Below are positions 35,395 to 44,545 of a stretch of 64,000 bases of DNA, in pieces; positions within the stretch are counted from its first letter, which is position 1; each line of letters opens with the position of its first letter. Origin of the DNA: Sphingomonas sp. So64.6b (lineage in GTDB: Bacteria; Pseudomonadota; Alphaproteobacteria; Sphingomonadales; Sphingomonadaceae); assembly GCF_014171475.1 (NCBI RefSeq), contig NZ_CP048817.1:2294001-2358000 (forward strand), written 5' to 3'. The notes beneath the pieces are model-generated. The model saw nothing but the letters and a program-made list of their open reading frames with translations. It made no database searches and was not told the origin of the DNA. Position numbers and translations under genes: made by a program.

Positions 35395-35699
35395 ATGTGG
35401 CCCGCGCCGCGGTGCAGGCTGCGTGCGACGCGACGGATCTGCAGGCTCGGCAACGGGTGTTCCATTGCAAGGGTGGTAATCGCATTGGCGCGCGTGACCC
35501 CATCCTCGGTCGACGCGAACATGCAGACATAGCCCTGCCCGCGCCGGACGCTGGTGAGGACTGAGTCCGGCGACACCTTCCAAACCAACATGTTCATCGA
35601 TGTCGTGCTGCAACGCAGCCTGGTCCGGCCAACAATCTCTATGCAGGGGGCCCTGATCTTGCGGCCCCCTAGCTGTCACCGCTCTTCGGCGACTTTTCA
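35395..35699. other. No recognised gene
   Basis: About 300 bases. A minus-strand open frame at 35597-35382 (71 codons, MNMLVWKVSPDSVLTSVRR...) overlaps the beta-subunit stop by 13 bases and could be a remnant or a small gene. I recognise no family and see no good ribosome-binding site. Confidence 0.35.
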
Positions 35700-35942
35700 G
35701 GAGGCTGGCCACCGACCTTGATCACGGCCGGAACCCGCGAAATGTTTCTGTCCAACGCAGTGCGCATGCTGCACCGGTTGCGCGATGCCGACGTGCCGGT
35801 GGAACTTCTGGTCTATGAAGCGATGCCGCATAGCGGGTTCTTCGGCATACCGGACGACGCGCGCGTGGCGCAGGACATACAGAAATTCGCTCAACATTGC
35901 TGGAGCCAGACGGACGCTTCGGCGCCCCTTTCGCCGCAGTGA
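35700..35942 (+). pseudogene. 3' fragment of an alpha/beta-hydrolase (HSL esterase type)
   Basis: The frame starting GGWPPTLITAGTREM and containing AMPHSGFFG is the C-terminal quarter of a hormone-sensitive-lipase-type esterase. The catalytic Asp region and the His in PHSGF remain. The nucleophile GDSAGG domain is absent upstream; the sequence before 35700 is unrelated. This is a truncated remnant, not a functional gene. Confidence 0.65.
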
Positions 35943-36380
35943 GCGCGGGCCCCACGATATGCGCGTGCGTCATCGAGCAACGTTGTGTTCGTCATCGATT
36001 GCGGCACCCTCATCGTGAGCGGCGGCGACCTTTGCTCCTACGTTCTCGGACTGGTTTCAGGCGAGCGGGCGGCCATGGGCGCGACCGGCAGGCCGCCATG
36101 TCGGTGACGCCTGCCTTGATTATGTCCGGTTCGGACAAATAGATGAGCTCGATCTTTGTTGATGCAGTCATGTGCTGCATCTCTCACAGTCTGGTGTCGG
36201 TGCTGCCATGTCGAGAGAATGCACTTATGGTTAGTTGCTCCCGTCAGCGGAAGCGCGCTTGCGGCGAACTGATGAGATTGGGGACGGCTCCTCGCACTGG
36301 CAATTCGTAACAGATAGACTGCTTCGCGCTCGGTAGTGGACTCGATGTCCGGGCTGGAGAATCCAGAATCATGCCCCTCG
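35943..36380. other. Intergenic region without a gene; one inverted repeat
   Basis: About 440 bases with no convincing gene. TGTCCG-GTT-CGGACA (36123-36137) is a perfect 6-bp inverted repeat that could be an operator, but no gene starts next to it. Confidence 0.4.
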
Positions 36381-37274
36381 TCACTCGTTGATAAACGCCG
36401 TCAATTCTTCCGGCGCTCCCGTCGGGAAGGCCGATTTGAGATAATCGAGGAACGCCGATACGCGGGCGCTGAGCAAGCGGCGCGATGGATAGAGTGCCCA
36501 TAACGCGATGTCCGGCCCCTCGATGTCACCCCAATGCACCAGTGTCCCGGCAGCCAGATCATGGCCGACAAGCGACACGGGAAGGCGTCCAGCGCCGGCC
36601 CCAGCCCGGATCGCGTCGCGGTTCATGATCATCGATGATACGCAGAGAACCGGTTCGACCGCGATGTGCAGCGCTCCATCCGGGGTCTTCACCTTCCAGT
36701 CTCCGGTTTGCTCGAACGATCCGCGAACGACGGCAGGAGCCGCCGCCCCATCTGTCGGCCGGGAGACAGAAGGGCTCGCTACCACGACAAGCCGATCGCG
36801 CAGAAAGGCGCGCCCGACGAGGCTCTCGTCCGGATCCGGGTTGACCCGGATCACAAGATCATAGCCCTCCTCGATCATGTCCACCGGCCGATCTTCGGTG
36901 GTCACCTCAAGCCGTATCTGCGGAAATCGGGCGGCGAACCCGGCGGCAAGCTTTCCCATCGCGATCTGGGAGAACAGCAACGGCGCACTTATCCTCAATC
37001 GCCCGCTAGGTTTATCTCCGCCAGAAGTGATGGCAGCCGTCGTCTCACTGAGCTCGGTGAGCAATGCGCCAGTTCGCTGATGCAGCGCGCGCCCCTCCTC
37101 CGTCAGCTTGAGCGCGCGCGTGCCGCGCTCGAACAGCCGCAGATTCAGACTGTTCTCGAGTTCCGAAACCCGACGGGACAGCGTGGCCTTTGGGCGTCCC
37201 GAGGCGCGCGCGGCCCGTCCAAATCCTCCGTGCCGGGCGACGAGATTGAAGTCGGAAAGTGCGAGCAGATTCAT
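36381..37274 (-). CDS. LysR-family transcriptional regulator
   Basis: 297 aa from ATG 37274 (MNLLALSDF); a GTG at 37283 is possible. The HTH reads FNLVARHGGFGRAARASGRPKATLSRRVSELE. A CrgA/AphB-type effector domain follows (SGRLRISAPLLFSQ, VDMIEEGYDLVIRV). It is divergent from the NmrA-family gene across about 105 bases and probably regulates it, as many LysR proteins of this subgroup do with adjacent NAD(P)-binding oxidoreductases. Confidence 0.9.
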   Translation of the reverse strand: MNLLALSDFNLVARHGGFGRAARASGRPKATLSRRVSELENSLNLRLFERGTRALKLTEEGRALHQRTGALLTELSETTAAITSGGDKPSGRLRISAPLLFSQIAMGKLAAGFAARFPQIRLEVTTEDRPVDMIEEGYDLVIRVNPDPDESLVGRAFLRDRLVVVASPSVSRPTDGAAAPAVVRGSFEQTGDWKVKTPDGALHIAVEPVLCVSSMIMNRDAIRAGAGAGRLPVSLVGHDLAAGTLVHWGDIEGPDIALWALYPSRRLLSARVSAFLDYLKSAFPTGAPEELTAFINE

Positions 37275-37379
37275 GTGTTCCACCAGTGAGACGAAGTGTC
37301 CTGAATATAGCGTCTACCAGTACGGATGTGGATCACTAATTTTCGGAAAGCCATTTTGGCATCAACCAGGAGTTATCCC

Positions 37380-38243
37380 ATGACCATCCTCGTTACCGGC
37401 GCCACGGGCAATATCGGCCGCCACGTCGTTGAGCAGCTCATCAATCGCGGTGCAGATGTGCGTGCGCTCGTCCGCGATCCCGCGAAAGCCAACCTTCCGG
37501 CGGGCGTGGCCATCGTTCAGGGAGACCTTTTCGATGTGGATTCGCTGCGCGACGCGCTCTCGGATGTCTCGACGCTGTTCCTGCTCAATGCTGTGGCAGC
37601 CGACGAATTCACCCAGGCGCTCATCACGCTAAACCTCGCCCGCGAAGCCGGCATCGAGCGGATTGTCTATTTGTCGGTGATCCACAGCGATCTCTACGTC
37701 AACGTGCCGCATTTCGCGGTCAAGTTCGCCGTGGAGCGGATGATCGAGCAGATGGGCCTCAGCGCCACGATCTTGCGCCCCGCCTATTTCATCCAGAACG
37801 ACATCACGATCAAAGATGTCGTGACCGGCCACGACGTGTACCCGATGCCGATCGGCAGCAAGGGCCTCGCCATGATCGACGCGCGCGACCTGGGTGAAAT
37901 CGCCGCGATCGAGCTCATCCGTCGCGAGCAAGCCGGCGCGCCGCTTCCGCTCGAGCGGATCACGCTCGTTGGCCCTGACACTCTGACGGGTGCGGACATC
38001 GCCGCCATTTGGACCGAAGTTCTTGGCCGCCCGATCGTCTGGCCAGGCGACGACAATGCCGGATTCGAGCAGAACCTGCGCCAGTTCGCGCCCGATTGGA
38101 TGGCTTTCGACATGCGCCTGATGGCCGAGCGCTTTCAGACCGAGGGCATGATCCCCGCCGCCGGCGACGTCGATCGCCTCACCGCGCTGCTGGGTCGCCC
38201 GCTGCGCTCCTATCGTGAATTCGCTGCCGAAATCACAGCCTAA
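37380..38243 (+). CDS. NmrA/SDR-a family NAD(P)-binding protein
   Basis: 287 aa from ATG 37380. The N-terminus has the nucleotide-binding loop VTGATGNIGRHV and, further on, VQGDLFDVDSL and LRPAYFIQN, as in NmrA-like atypical short-chain dehydrogenases. The usual YxxxK catalytic pair is not evident, so the protein may sense NADP(H) or act as a quinone or other reductase; NmrA members differ widely. It is regulated presumably by the divergent LysR protein. About 40 bases downstream lies a DUF1857 gene remnant, with which it may once have formed an operon. Confidence 0.85.
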   Translation: MTILVTGATGNIGRHVVEQLINRGADVRALVRDPAKANLPAGVAIVQGDLFDVDSLRDALSDVSTLFLLNAVAADEFTQALITLNLAREAGIERIVYLSVIHSDLYVNVPHFAVKFAVERMIEQMGLSATILRPAYFIQNDITIKDVVTGHDVYPMPIGSKGLAMIDARDLGEIAAIELIRREQAGAPLPLERITLVGPDTLTGADIAAIWTEVLGRPIVWPGDDNAGFEQNLRQFAPDWMAFDMRLMAERFQTEGMIPAAGDVDRLTALLGRPLRSYREFAAEITA

Positions 38244-38282
38244 GGCCCAGGCGCGCAGCAACTCGAAACCAGGATATTTGCC

Positions 38283-38342
38283 ATGATCTATTCGACCGCC
38301 ACAGTTCCGGTGAACCCGGAGGGCGAAACCAAACGGCCGAGC
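38283..38342 (+). pseudogene. 5' remnant of a DUF1857 (SRPBCC-like) gene
   Basis: A start codon followed by IYSTATVPVNPEGETK matches the conserved N-terminus of DUF1857 proteins. Homology ends after about 18 codons and the frame then runs into unrelated sequence next to the 3' end of the fucosidase gene. The rest of the gene is gone, so this is a recombination or deletion joint. Confidence 0.55.
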
Positions 38343-38347
38343 ACGCC

Positions 38348-38367
38348 GCCTATGGTCGACCATAGGC
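38348..38367. repeat. Perfect 20-bp palindrome
   Basis: The half-site GCCTATGGTC is followed directly by its reverse complement GACCATAGGC. It lies at the joint between the DUF1857 remnant and the end of the glycosidase operon. No T-run follows, so a simple terminator is not supported. It may be an operator or recombination-site relic. Confidence 0.55.
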
Positions 38368-38407
38368 TATCGATATGGCGTTCATACTATCCCCGCGTGC
38401 CCGTTGC

Positions 38408-40039
38408 TCATGCGGGCACGATTCCGCGCCCGTCGATCCGCACCACCGGGACGAAATCGGGGCTGTTGGTCATATCCAGTTCGAGCGCGTCGGCGCTGCG
38501 CCCGTACTCGATCTGTCCGCTGCCGAGCACGCTGACGCGCTCGACCTGCGCCTGCCAGCGCTTGCTGCCCAATGCGGCGATGGCGGCCCTGCCGCGCGGC
38601 GGCTTGAGAAAGAATATGTAAAGCGCACCGCCCTTAACCGTAAAACGCACATCGCGTGCATCAAAGCCCTTGAACGCGCCCTCATTCTGCATGCCGGTTG
38701 CCAATTGCGTCGGCCCCTCACCATAGACATGGAATGGCCGTGAGCCGAAAATCGCGCTGCCATTGACCGCCATCCAACCCGCGAGGTCGTCGAGGATACG
38801 CTCCTCTTCCGCATCGATCGTGCCGTCGCCGCGTTGCGGGATCGAGAGCAGCAGGTTGCCGTTCTTCGAGACGACATCGGCAAGCCGCTGGACGACATCC
38901 TCGGCTGATTTGTAGCTGCGGTCGGTGAAGCGCGCGCGATTGTAGAACCAGTCGCCGATGCACGTGTCGGTCTGCCACGGCTCTTCCCACAACCGGTCGG
39001 AAAAGCCGCGCTCGACATCCTGCACGAGCCCGAACCGCGCATAGGGTTTCAGCTGCTTGGCGGTCAGGACAACATCGACCTTGCCATGCCAGCGAATGGA
39101 GCGGTTGTAGTAATCCGCAGCCGCCGCCAGCCCGATCGGGCCGAACGGCAATTCATAATTGTCCATATAGCAGAAATCGGGGCGATATTTCTCGACCAGA
39201 TCGGCCTGTCGCAACAGCCATTGCCGCGCATAACGCGCGTCGCCCGGCGGCGCGGTTTCGATCCATTGACCGTCATGCGCGGTATGCCAGGCGTCCATCG
39301 CTGCGATCGTGTCGAGCCCGTCGGGCGCAACCATATGGCGTCCGGTGTAGAGCGCCTGCGGATCGAGCCCCTGCCACCATTTGCCGCGCCCGTCCGCCGC
39401 GGTCAGCCGATAGGCGTCGTAGCGCTGGCCCTTACGCGGCCCCTCGGGATCGTAACCATAAGCGGGCTGATACCAGTGCCAGGCATGCGAGGCGTGGTTC
39501 GAAACACCGAAGCGAAGCCCCGCCGCCCGCGCCGTCTTCGCCCAGATACCAACCACGTCACGCTTCGGCCCGACGCGCATACTGTTCCAGGCGTGATGAG
39601 CACTGTCATAACAATCGAGATTGTCGTGATGGCAGGCGAGCGAGACGAAATATTTCGCCCCGGCTTTCACAAAGCGCTTCATCAGCGCATCCGGATCCCA
39701 TCGATCGGCGGTCCAGCGATTCTGGATCTCCATCATGCCCGTATCGGCGGGGTGGCCGTATGTTTCCAGATGATGTCGATACATCGGGTGCCCCTGCATA
39801 TAGAGAAACCGGCCGTACCAATCCCCCTGCTCCGGCACCGATTGCGGGCCCCAATGCGACCAGATCCCGAACTTCGCATCACGAAACCAGTCGGGGTAGC
39901 GGTAATGCTCGACGAGCGAGGGCCAGGTCGGCTGGACCGGCCCCGTCTCGACGACGCCGCGACGCGCCAGCGCGGGCATCGCCGGCATCGCGGCGAGACC
40001 GGCAAGCACGCCGCGCCGATGCCACCCACCTGGCATCAT
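38408..40039 (-). CDS. GH29 alpha-L-fucosidase
   Basis: 543 aa with a Tat-like signal (HRRGVLAGLAAMPAMPALA). GH29 features are FGIWSHWGPQSVPEQGDWY near the N-terminus, SLACHHDNLDCYDS, and the nucleophile region CYMDNYELPFG (Asp near residue 293). NGNLLLSIPQRGDGTID is the conserved GH29 segment after the barrel, followed by a beta-sandwich tail. The enzyme would release the terminal fucose of xyloglucan side chains; that substrate is inferred from the operon. The start overlaps the GH31 stop (40036-40039), and it is the last gene of the GH74-GH35-GH31-GH29 operon. Confidence 0.88.
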   Translation of the reverse strand: MMPGGWHRRGVLAGLAAMPAMPALARRGVVETGPVQPTWPSLVEHYRYPDWFRDAKFGIWSHWGPQSVPEQGDWYGRFLYMQGHPMYRHHLETYGHPADTGMMEIQNRWTADRWDPDALMKRFVKAGAKYFVSLACHHDNLDCYDSAHHAWNSMRVGPKRDVVGIWAKTARAAGLRFGVSNHASHAWHWYQPAYGYDPEGPRKGQRYDAYRLTAADGRGKWWQGLDPQALYTGRHMVAPDGLDTIAAMDAWHTAHDGQWIETAPPGDARYARQWLLRQADLVEKYRPDFCYMDNYELPFGPIGLAAAADYYNRSIRWHGKVDVVLTAKQLKPYARFGLVQDVERGFSDRLWEEPWQTDTCIGDWFYNRARFTDRSYKSAEDVVQRLADVVSKNGNLLLSIPQRGDGTIDAEEERILDDLAGWMAVNGSAIFGSRPFHVYGEGPTQLATGMQNEGAFKGFDARDVRFTVKGGALYIFFLKPPRGRAAIAALGSKRWQAQVERVSVLGSGQIEYGRSADALELDMTNSPDFVPVVRIDGRGIVPA

Positions 40040-42900
40040 CCGCGCTTTCTGACGGTGACCGCAGCGCCCGTATAAGTCACCTCGGCATCATAGCCATTGT
40101 CATCGCTCACTGGCTTACCCGGCGAGACCCACTTCACGCGGATCGTCCGCGTCGCGGGCATGCCCGTCCAGCCAGCTCCTTCGCGCGCACCAATCGTGAC
40201 CGCGCCGCTGCGGTCGTCATAGGTCATGGGGATACGACTGAACGCGCCGGTCTTGTACCGTTCGCTGCGCCCGTCATCCTCGTACAGCGAGAAGCTGCCA
40301 TTTGCGCCGGCATAGACCGCGATGGTCAGCGGCGCATCACGCTTCTCGTCGACATATTGAGTCACTGGCCCGATCGGCACCACCGCGCCCGCGCGCACGA
40401 ACAGCGGCATGCGTTCGAACGGCGCATCGACCATGGCGCGGGCACCGCCACGATAGGCCTTGCCGGTCGAGAAGTCGTACCAGTTCCCAACGCCGGGGAA
40501 ATATACGCTGCGGGTGCGCGCCTTGTAGTCGGTGACCGGTGCGACAAGGAACGCGTCGCCGAACAGATATTGGTCGTCGATCCGCCGCGCCTTCACATCG
40601 GCGGGGAAATCCATTGCCAGGCCGCGCATGATGCTGCCGTCCTTCACGTAGGTATCGGCGCCGAGCGTGTAGATATAGGGCATCAAGCGATAGCGTAGCG
40701 TGTCGTACCACACCATCGAGGCACGCATCGGCGAGCCTTCGGGGCTGATCTCGTAGATTTCGCGATACGGGAATTCACCATGGCTGCGGAACAGCGGGGA
40801 AAAGGCGCCGAACTGGAACCAGCGCAGATTGAGTTCGCGCCATTCGTCGAGATTGGCCGCGGTCGGGGTCTTGGTCGAATAGCGATCTTCCAGCGCAAAG
40901 CCGCCAATGTCATGGGTCCAGTTGGGAATGCCCGACATCGACGCGTTCACGCCTGCGGAAATCTGCGCACGCAGATCGTACCAGCGGCTCGCCACATCGC
41001 CCGACCAGATCGCGGCGCCATAACGCTGCAAGCCGCCAAAGCCCGAACGAGTCAGCAGGAACGGCCGCACATCGGGTTTATAGCTGGTCCATCCATCGTA
41101 GAAGGAGCGCGCGTTCATCAACGGGTAGCTGTTGAAGAACTGCGCCGCCGGCCCCATCGCTGTCGGCCCCATCGTATCGATCCGCTCCGGGATCGACAGG
41201 TTCGAATGCATGTCGGGCTCGCTCGCATCCGCCCACCATGCATCGACGCCGAACGCCGCCAGCCTGTCCTCGACCTGCTTCCAGAAGATGCGGCGTCCTT
41301 CGGGCGCATAGGGATCGTAGAAGGTACTCTTGTACCCTGGCCCGACCCAGTCGGTATTCCCCTGACGAAGATTGCCCTGATAGGTGAGCCCCTTGGCGGT
41401 CAGTTCCTTGTAGGTGTCGGTGGTCGGATAGAATTTCGGCCAGACCGAGATCATGAAATTGGCATTGTCGCCATGGACCTGGTCGATCAGCGCCTTGGGA
41501 TCCGCAAAGCGTGTCGGATCGAAGCGATGGCTGCCCCAGTCGTCGTCGCGCCAGTAGCGCCAGTCGAGGACGATATTGTCGAGCGGGATGTTCAGCGAGC
41601 GGTACTTCTCGACAACGTCGGTAATTTCCTTCGACGTGTCATAGCGCTGGCGAGACTGCCAGAAGCCATAGGCCCATTTGGGCATCATCTCCGCCTTGCC
41701 AGTCAACTGGCGGTAGCCCGCGATCACACCATCCATGGTGTCGCCGGGCACGAACCAGTAATTCTTGGCCAGTGCCACGTCGCTGGTCAGCCACACCGAA
41801 TGGCGATCGGGCGCAGGCAGCGGATCGCTGTGAAGCAGCGCCATATAGCCCGCATTGGGTTCCCATTCGATGCGGATCGCGACTGGCTTGCCCTTGGTCA
41901 TTGGCAGTTCGAAATTGGCGTACCAAGGGTTCCAGTTCTGCCGCCAGCGATCCAGCACCAGCTTTCCGTCGGCATAAAGTTTGTAATAGCTCGAGCCATA
42001 GAGTTGGAACTTATGCGTTCCGGTCGCGGTCGGCAGCACGTCGCCGGTCCACACCACAGTCTGCTTCTGCACGGCGTTGCCGGCAGTGTTCTGACCGCCG
42101 GTCGCGGCGACCGTCTTCGCCTTGGCCGCTTCGGGCCATTTCCCCTGATCTTTCAGGAACTGATAGTCGATCGTCGCTTCCTGCCGCGTCACGGCGGATT
42201 TGCCGTCGAGGAAATACTCCGCTTTCCAGCCGGCCTTGCCGCCGCTGGACACGCTCATCCCCTCGCCGACCAGCGTATAGGGCTTGGGATTACCAAAGCG
42301 GCTGATCCCGTCATTGTCCCACAGCAGGCCGTATTTCTTCGTCGAGACGACGAAAGGGACGGCGATGTCCATATTGTGCTGGGCGAGTTCGACGTCCTCG
42401 CCATTATAATCCATCTGCGAATTCTGATGCTGGCCGAGGCCGTAAAGCCCCTCATCGGTCCCGCGATTGAACTGCTGCGAGACGGCGACGAACGCCTTGC
42501 CGTCGATCGTTGTCGGCCGGAACACCGGTGCCGCGCTTTCACCAAGGAGAACGCGGCCGGCAGCGTCGAGGAAGCGAACCTGCCCGGTCGTCAGATCGAC
42601 ATCGGCGACAGCCTTCGCCGCCTTGACCACGACATGACCCTTTGTCTCGGCGACAGTGAACGGCCCGGCGGCCGGCGGACTGGGCGCCATCAGGCTGGGC
42701 GTGCGGGTGATGCCCTCCCCCCCCCTGGGCAGCGCCACGACATGGACGATGCCCTCACCATGGACAGAGAGCTCGACGCGCGCCGCCGGACCGTCGGCAG
42801 GCGTCACCACCACGCCATCCGTCGTCTTCTGCCACGTTTGCGCCTGTGCCGTTCCGATAGCGCTACCAAGCGTGAGCGCAGCGATGATTGCTCTTTTCAT
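40036..42900 (-). CDS. GH31 alpha-xylosidase with inserted PA14 domain
   Basis: About 954 aa from ATG 42900 (MKRAIIAALTLG), 6 bases after AGGGG; ATGs at 42906 and 42915 are alternatives. A signal peptide ends near AQA. An N-terminal beta-sandwich contains an inserted PA14-like domain (about residues 215-365, with the WKAEYFLDGK start and the YKLYADGKLVLDRW motif). Then follows the GH31 barrel with WAYGFWQSRQRY, LDWRYWRDDDWG and the nucleophile motif WWADASEPD (Asp near 560). A PA14 insert is characteristic of xyloglucan-active GH31 alpha-xylosidases such as Cellvibrio Xyl31A. It would remove non-reducing xylose from xyloglucan oligosaccharides, in the periplasm or at the surface. Confidence 0.88.
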   Translation of the reverse strand: MKRAIIAALTLGSAIGTAQAQTWQKTTDGVVVTPADGPAARVELSVHGEGIVHVVALPRGGEGITRTPSLMAPSPPAAGPFTVAETKGHVVVKAAKAVADVDLTTGQVRFLDAAGRVLLGESAAPVFRPTTIDGKAFVAVSQQFNRGTDEGLYGLGQHQNSQMDYNGEDVELAQHNMDIAVPFVVSTKKYGLLWDNDGISRFGNPKPYTLVGEGMSVSSGGKAGWKAEYFLDGKSAVTRQEATIDYQFLKDQGKWPEAAKAKTVAATGGQNTAGNAVQKQTVVWTGDVLPTATGTHKFQLYGSSYYKLYADGKLVLDRWRQNWNPWYANFELPMTKGKPVAIRIEWEPNAGYMALLHSDPLPAPDRHSVWLTSDVALAKNYWFVPGDTMDGVIAGYRQLTGKAEMMPKWAYGFWQSRQRYDTSKEITDVVEKYRSLNIPLDNIVLDWRYWRDDDWGSHRFDPTRFADPKALIDQVHGDNANFMISVWPKFYPTTDTYKELTAKGLTYQGNLRQGNTDWVGPGYKSTFYDPYAPEGRRIFWKQVEDRLAAFGVDAWWADASEPDMHSNLSIPERIDTMGPTAMGPAAQFFNSYPLMNARSFYDGWTSYKPDVRPFLLTRSGFGGLQRYGAAIWSGDVASRWYDLRAQISAGVNASMSGIPNWTHDIGGFALEDRYSTKTPTAANLDEWRELNLRWFQFGAFSPLFRSHGEFPYREIYEISPEGSPMRASMVWYDTLRYRLMPYIYTLGADTYVKDGSIMRGLAMDFPADVKARRIDDQYLFGDAFLVAPVTDYKARTRSVYFPGVGNWYDFSTGKAYRGGARAMVDAPFERMPLFVRAGAVVPIGPVTQYVDEKRDAPLTIAVYAGANGSFSLYEDDGRSERYKTGAFSRIPMTYDDRSGAVTIGAREGAGWTGMPATRTIRVKWVSPGKPVSDDNGYDAEVTYTGAAVTVRKRG

Positions 42901-42931
42901 ATTCATCCCCTTCATCCGTTTCTCAGGCGCC

Positions 42932-44545
42932 TCAGCGGTAACGCCCCATCGTGATCTTCAATATCTGTGGCCGGTCGAGCAGATTGATTCCATAATCGGT
43001 CTGATCGCCATTCCAAATCCGGGCCATGATCCATTTGCCGTCGCGGAAAACACCTTCCTCGACGCGAACGACCAGACCGTTCGGCTTACCGTCGGCCGTC
43101 CCGAAATTGAGCCGGACATGGTCGCCAACAATGAGGAATTCGTCTGTCGAAAGCTGGGCAACCGCAACGCCGCCGATCGGATCCTTACCCCATGGCGCGG
43201 GTTCGGACTTGAGCCAGGTCCAGTCCTTCATGCCGAACTGCCACTCGCCCCATGACGCGGCGATCGTCCAGTCGCCCATCACCGTCGCCTGAGTGGTGCC
43301 ATCGTCGGGCTTCGCCGCTCCCCATGTCGGATGCTCGAAGGCGATCCGCGCCCAATCACGCATGATCGACCCGATCGCGGCATAGGGCAGCGCAAGCGGT
43401 TCGAGCGTTGCGTCGTCGAGATCCTTCGAGCCGAGCGGGTAGTTGAAATAGCCGGTCGCATCGAGCCCGAACGGCGCATAGCCGATCGCGCCACGCCCCA
43501 GTGCGGCGTAGAAAAAGCGGTGAAATTCGCGCGCATTGCCGATCTCTGGCACCATCAACGCATTGTCCGGACGGGCATATTTGTCGAGATACTGGACGAC
43601 ATTCGCGCTCGCCCGGTCATAAATGTCGGGTGCGGCGAAATCGATATTCGGCCCAGCCGCCTTCCAGATGTCGAGCACGTCCTGCTGTGGCCCACCGCTT
43701 GCCACGCCATCGGGATCGGGCACGTTCGACGGGCCGGCCAGCGCCGCATTGACGTACATCGGCAGTGGTTTGATCGCCTTGCCCGCCGCCGCGATCGCAT
43801 CGACATAGGATGCGACATACCAGCTGTTAAAGGCACGATCCGCCTGCGCGCCGAACGCCTCTGTCCAGGTGCCGCGCTTACCGGTCCGCGCCGCGAGCAC
43901 CGCCGGGATCGGCCCGGTGAACAACGCATTTGCAGCGGCCGAATAGTCACGCGGGTTGCGATAGCTGCCGGTTTCGTTCTCGGGCTGAACCAGGATCACG
44001 GTGTTTTGCGCGTCATGATCGCGCAGATATTCCATCACCTTCACGAAAGCGCGCCGATCGGCGGCAAGCGTAGCCGCACCATGGGCACTCAGCACGCCAT
44101 GGTCCTTGCCATCCCTGGTTTTCATACGCGGGAAGCGGCGGTTGTCGAGCTTCACCCAGTCGGGTGTATAAGCGAAGGAAGTGTTCTTCCATGTGCCGAA
44201 CCACAGCAATACGACCCGTTTGTCATGCTTGCGCGCAGCCTCGAGCAGCGTCTGGAGAAAAGACAGGTCGAACCGCCCCTCGACCGGCTCGACCTGTTGC
44301 CAGGCGATCGGCACCTCGACCGTATTGGCGTGAACCCGGTCGAGGACCGCCCAGGCAGCCTCGAGCGGCGCGGCATAGTTGCTCGAATTATTGACCTGCC
44401 CGCCGAGGATCGTGAACGGCGCGCCATCAACGATCAGCGCGTGACGGCCATTCTTCGAAACGATCTTCGGCACTGGCGTCGCCTGCTGCGCCAAAGCCGT
44501 GCATGGCAGTGCCGCGAGCAAGGCGGCCGCGACTAGCTTCATCAT
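42932..44545 (-). CDS. GH35 beta-galactosidase with DUF5597 C-terminus
   Basis: 537 aa with a signal peptide ending at ALA-QQ. The GH35 barrel carries LGGQVNNSSNY, VPIAWQQVEPVEGRFD, the acid/base region LVQPENETGSY (Glu near residue 190) and the nucleophile region MVPEIGNAREF (Glu near 333). The C-terminal beta domain is the DUF5597 type found in Bgl35A-like enzymes. In Cellvibrio a related enzyme strips galactose from xyloglucan oligosaccharides, and the neighbours here support that role. The ATG overlaps the GH74 stop (ATGA) and the stop is 31 bases before the GH31 start. Confidence 0.88.
   Translation of the reverse strand: MMKLVAAALLAALPCTALAQQATPVPKIVSKNGRHALIVDGAPFTILGGQVNNSSNYAAPLEAAWAVLDRVHANTVEVPIAWQQVEPVEGRFDLSFLQTLLEAARKHDKRVVLLWFGTWKNTSFAYTPDWVKLDNRRFPRMKTRDGKDHGVLSAHGAATLAADRRAFVKVMEYLRDHDAQNTVILVQPENETGSYRNPRDYSAAANALFTGPIPAVLAARTGKRGTWTEAFGAQADRAFNSWYVASYVDAIAAAGKAIKPLPMYVNAALAGPSNVPDPDGVASGGPQQDVLDIWKAAGPNIDFAAPDIYDRASANVVQYLDKYARPDNALMVPEIGNAREFHRFFYAALGRGAIGYAPFGLDATGYFNYPLGSKDLDDATLEPLALPYAAIGSIMRDWARIAFEHPTWGAAKPDDGTTQATVMGDWTIAASWGEWQFGMKDWTWLKSEPAPWGKDPIGGVAVAQLSTDEFLIVGDHVRLNFGTADGKPNGLVVRVEEGVFRDGKWIMARIWNGDQTDYGINLLDRPQILKITMGRYR

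Noticed and set aside
38396..38420. Terminator at the end of the GH29 gene
   Set aside because: A perfect 8-bp stem (CGTGCCCG/CGGGCACG) spans the stop codon, but no T-run follows in the direction of transcription.
40780..42954. 724-codon plus-strand open frame
   Set aside because: It is antisense to the GH31 gene and has no recognisable domain, signal or start context.
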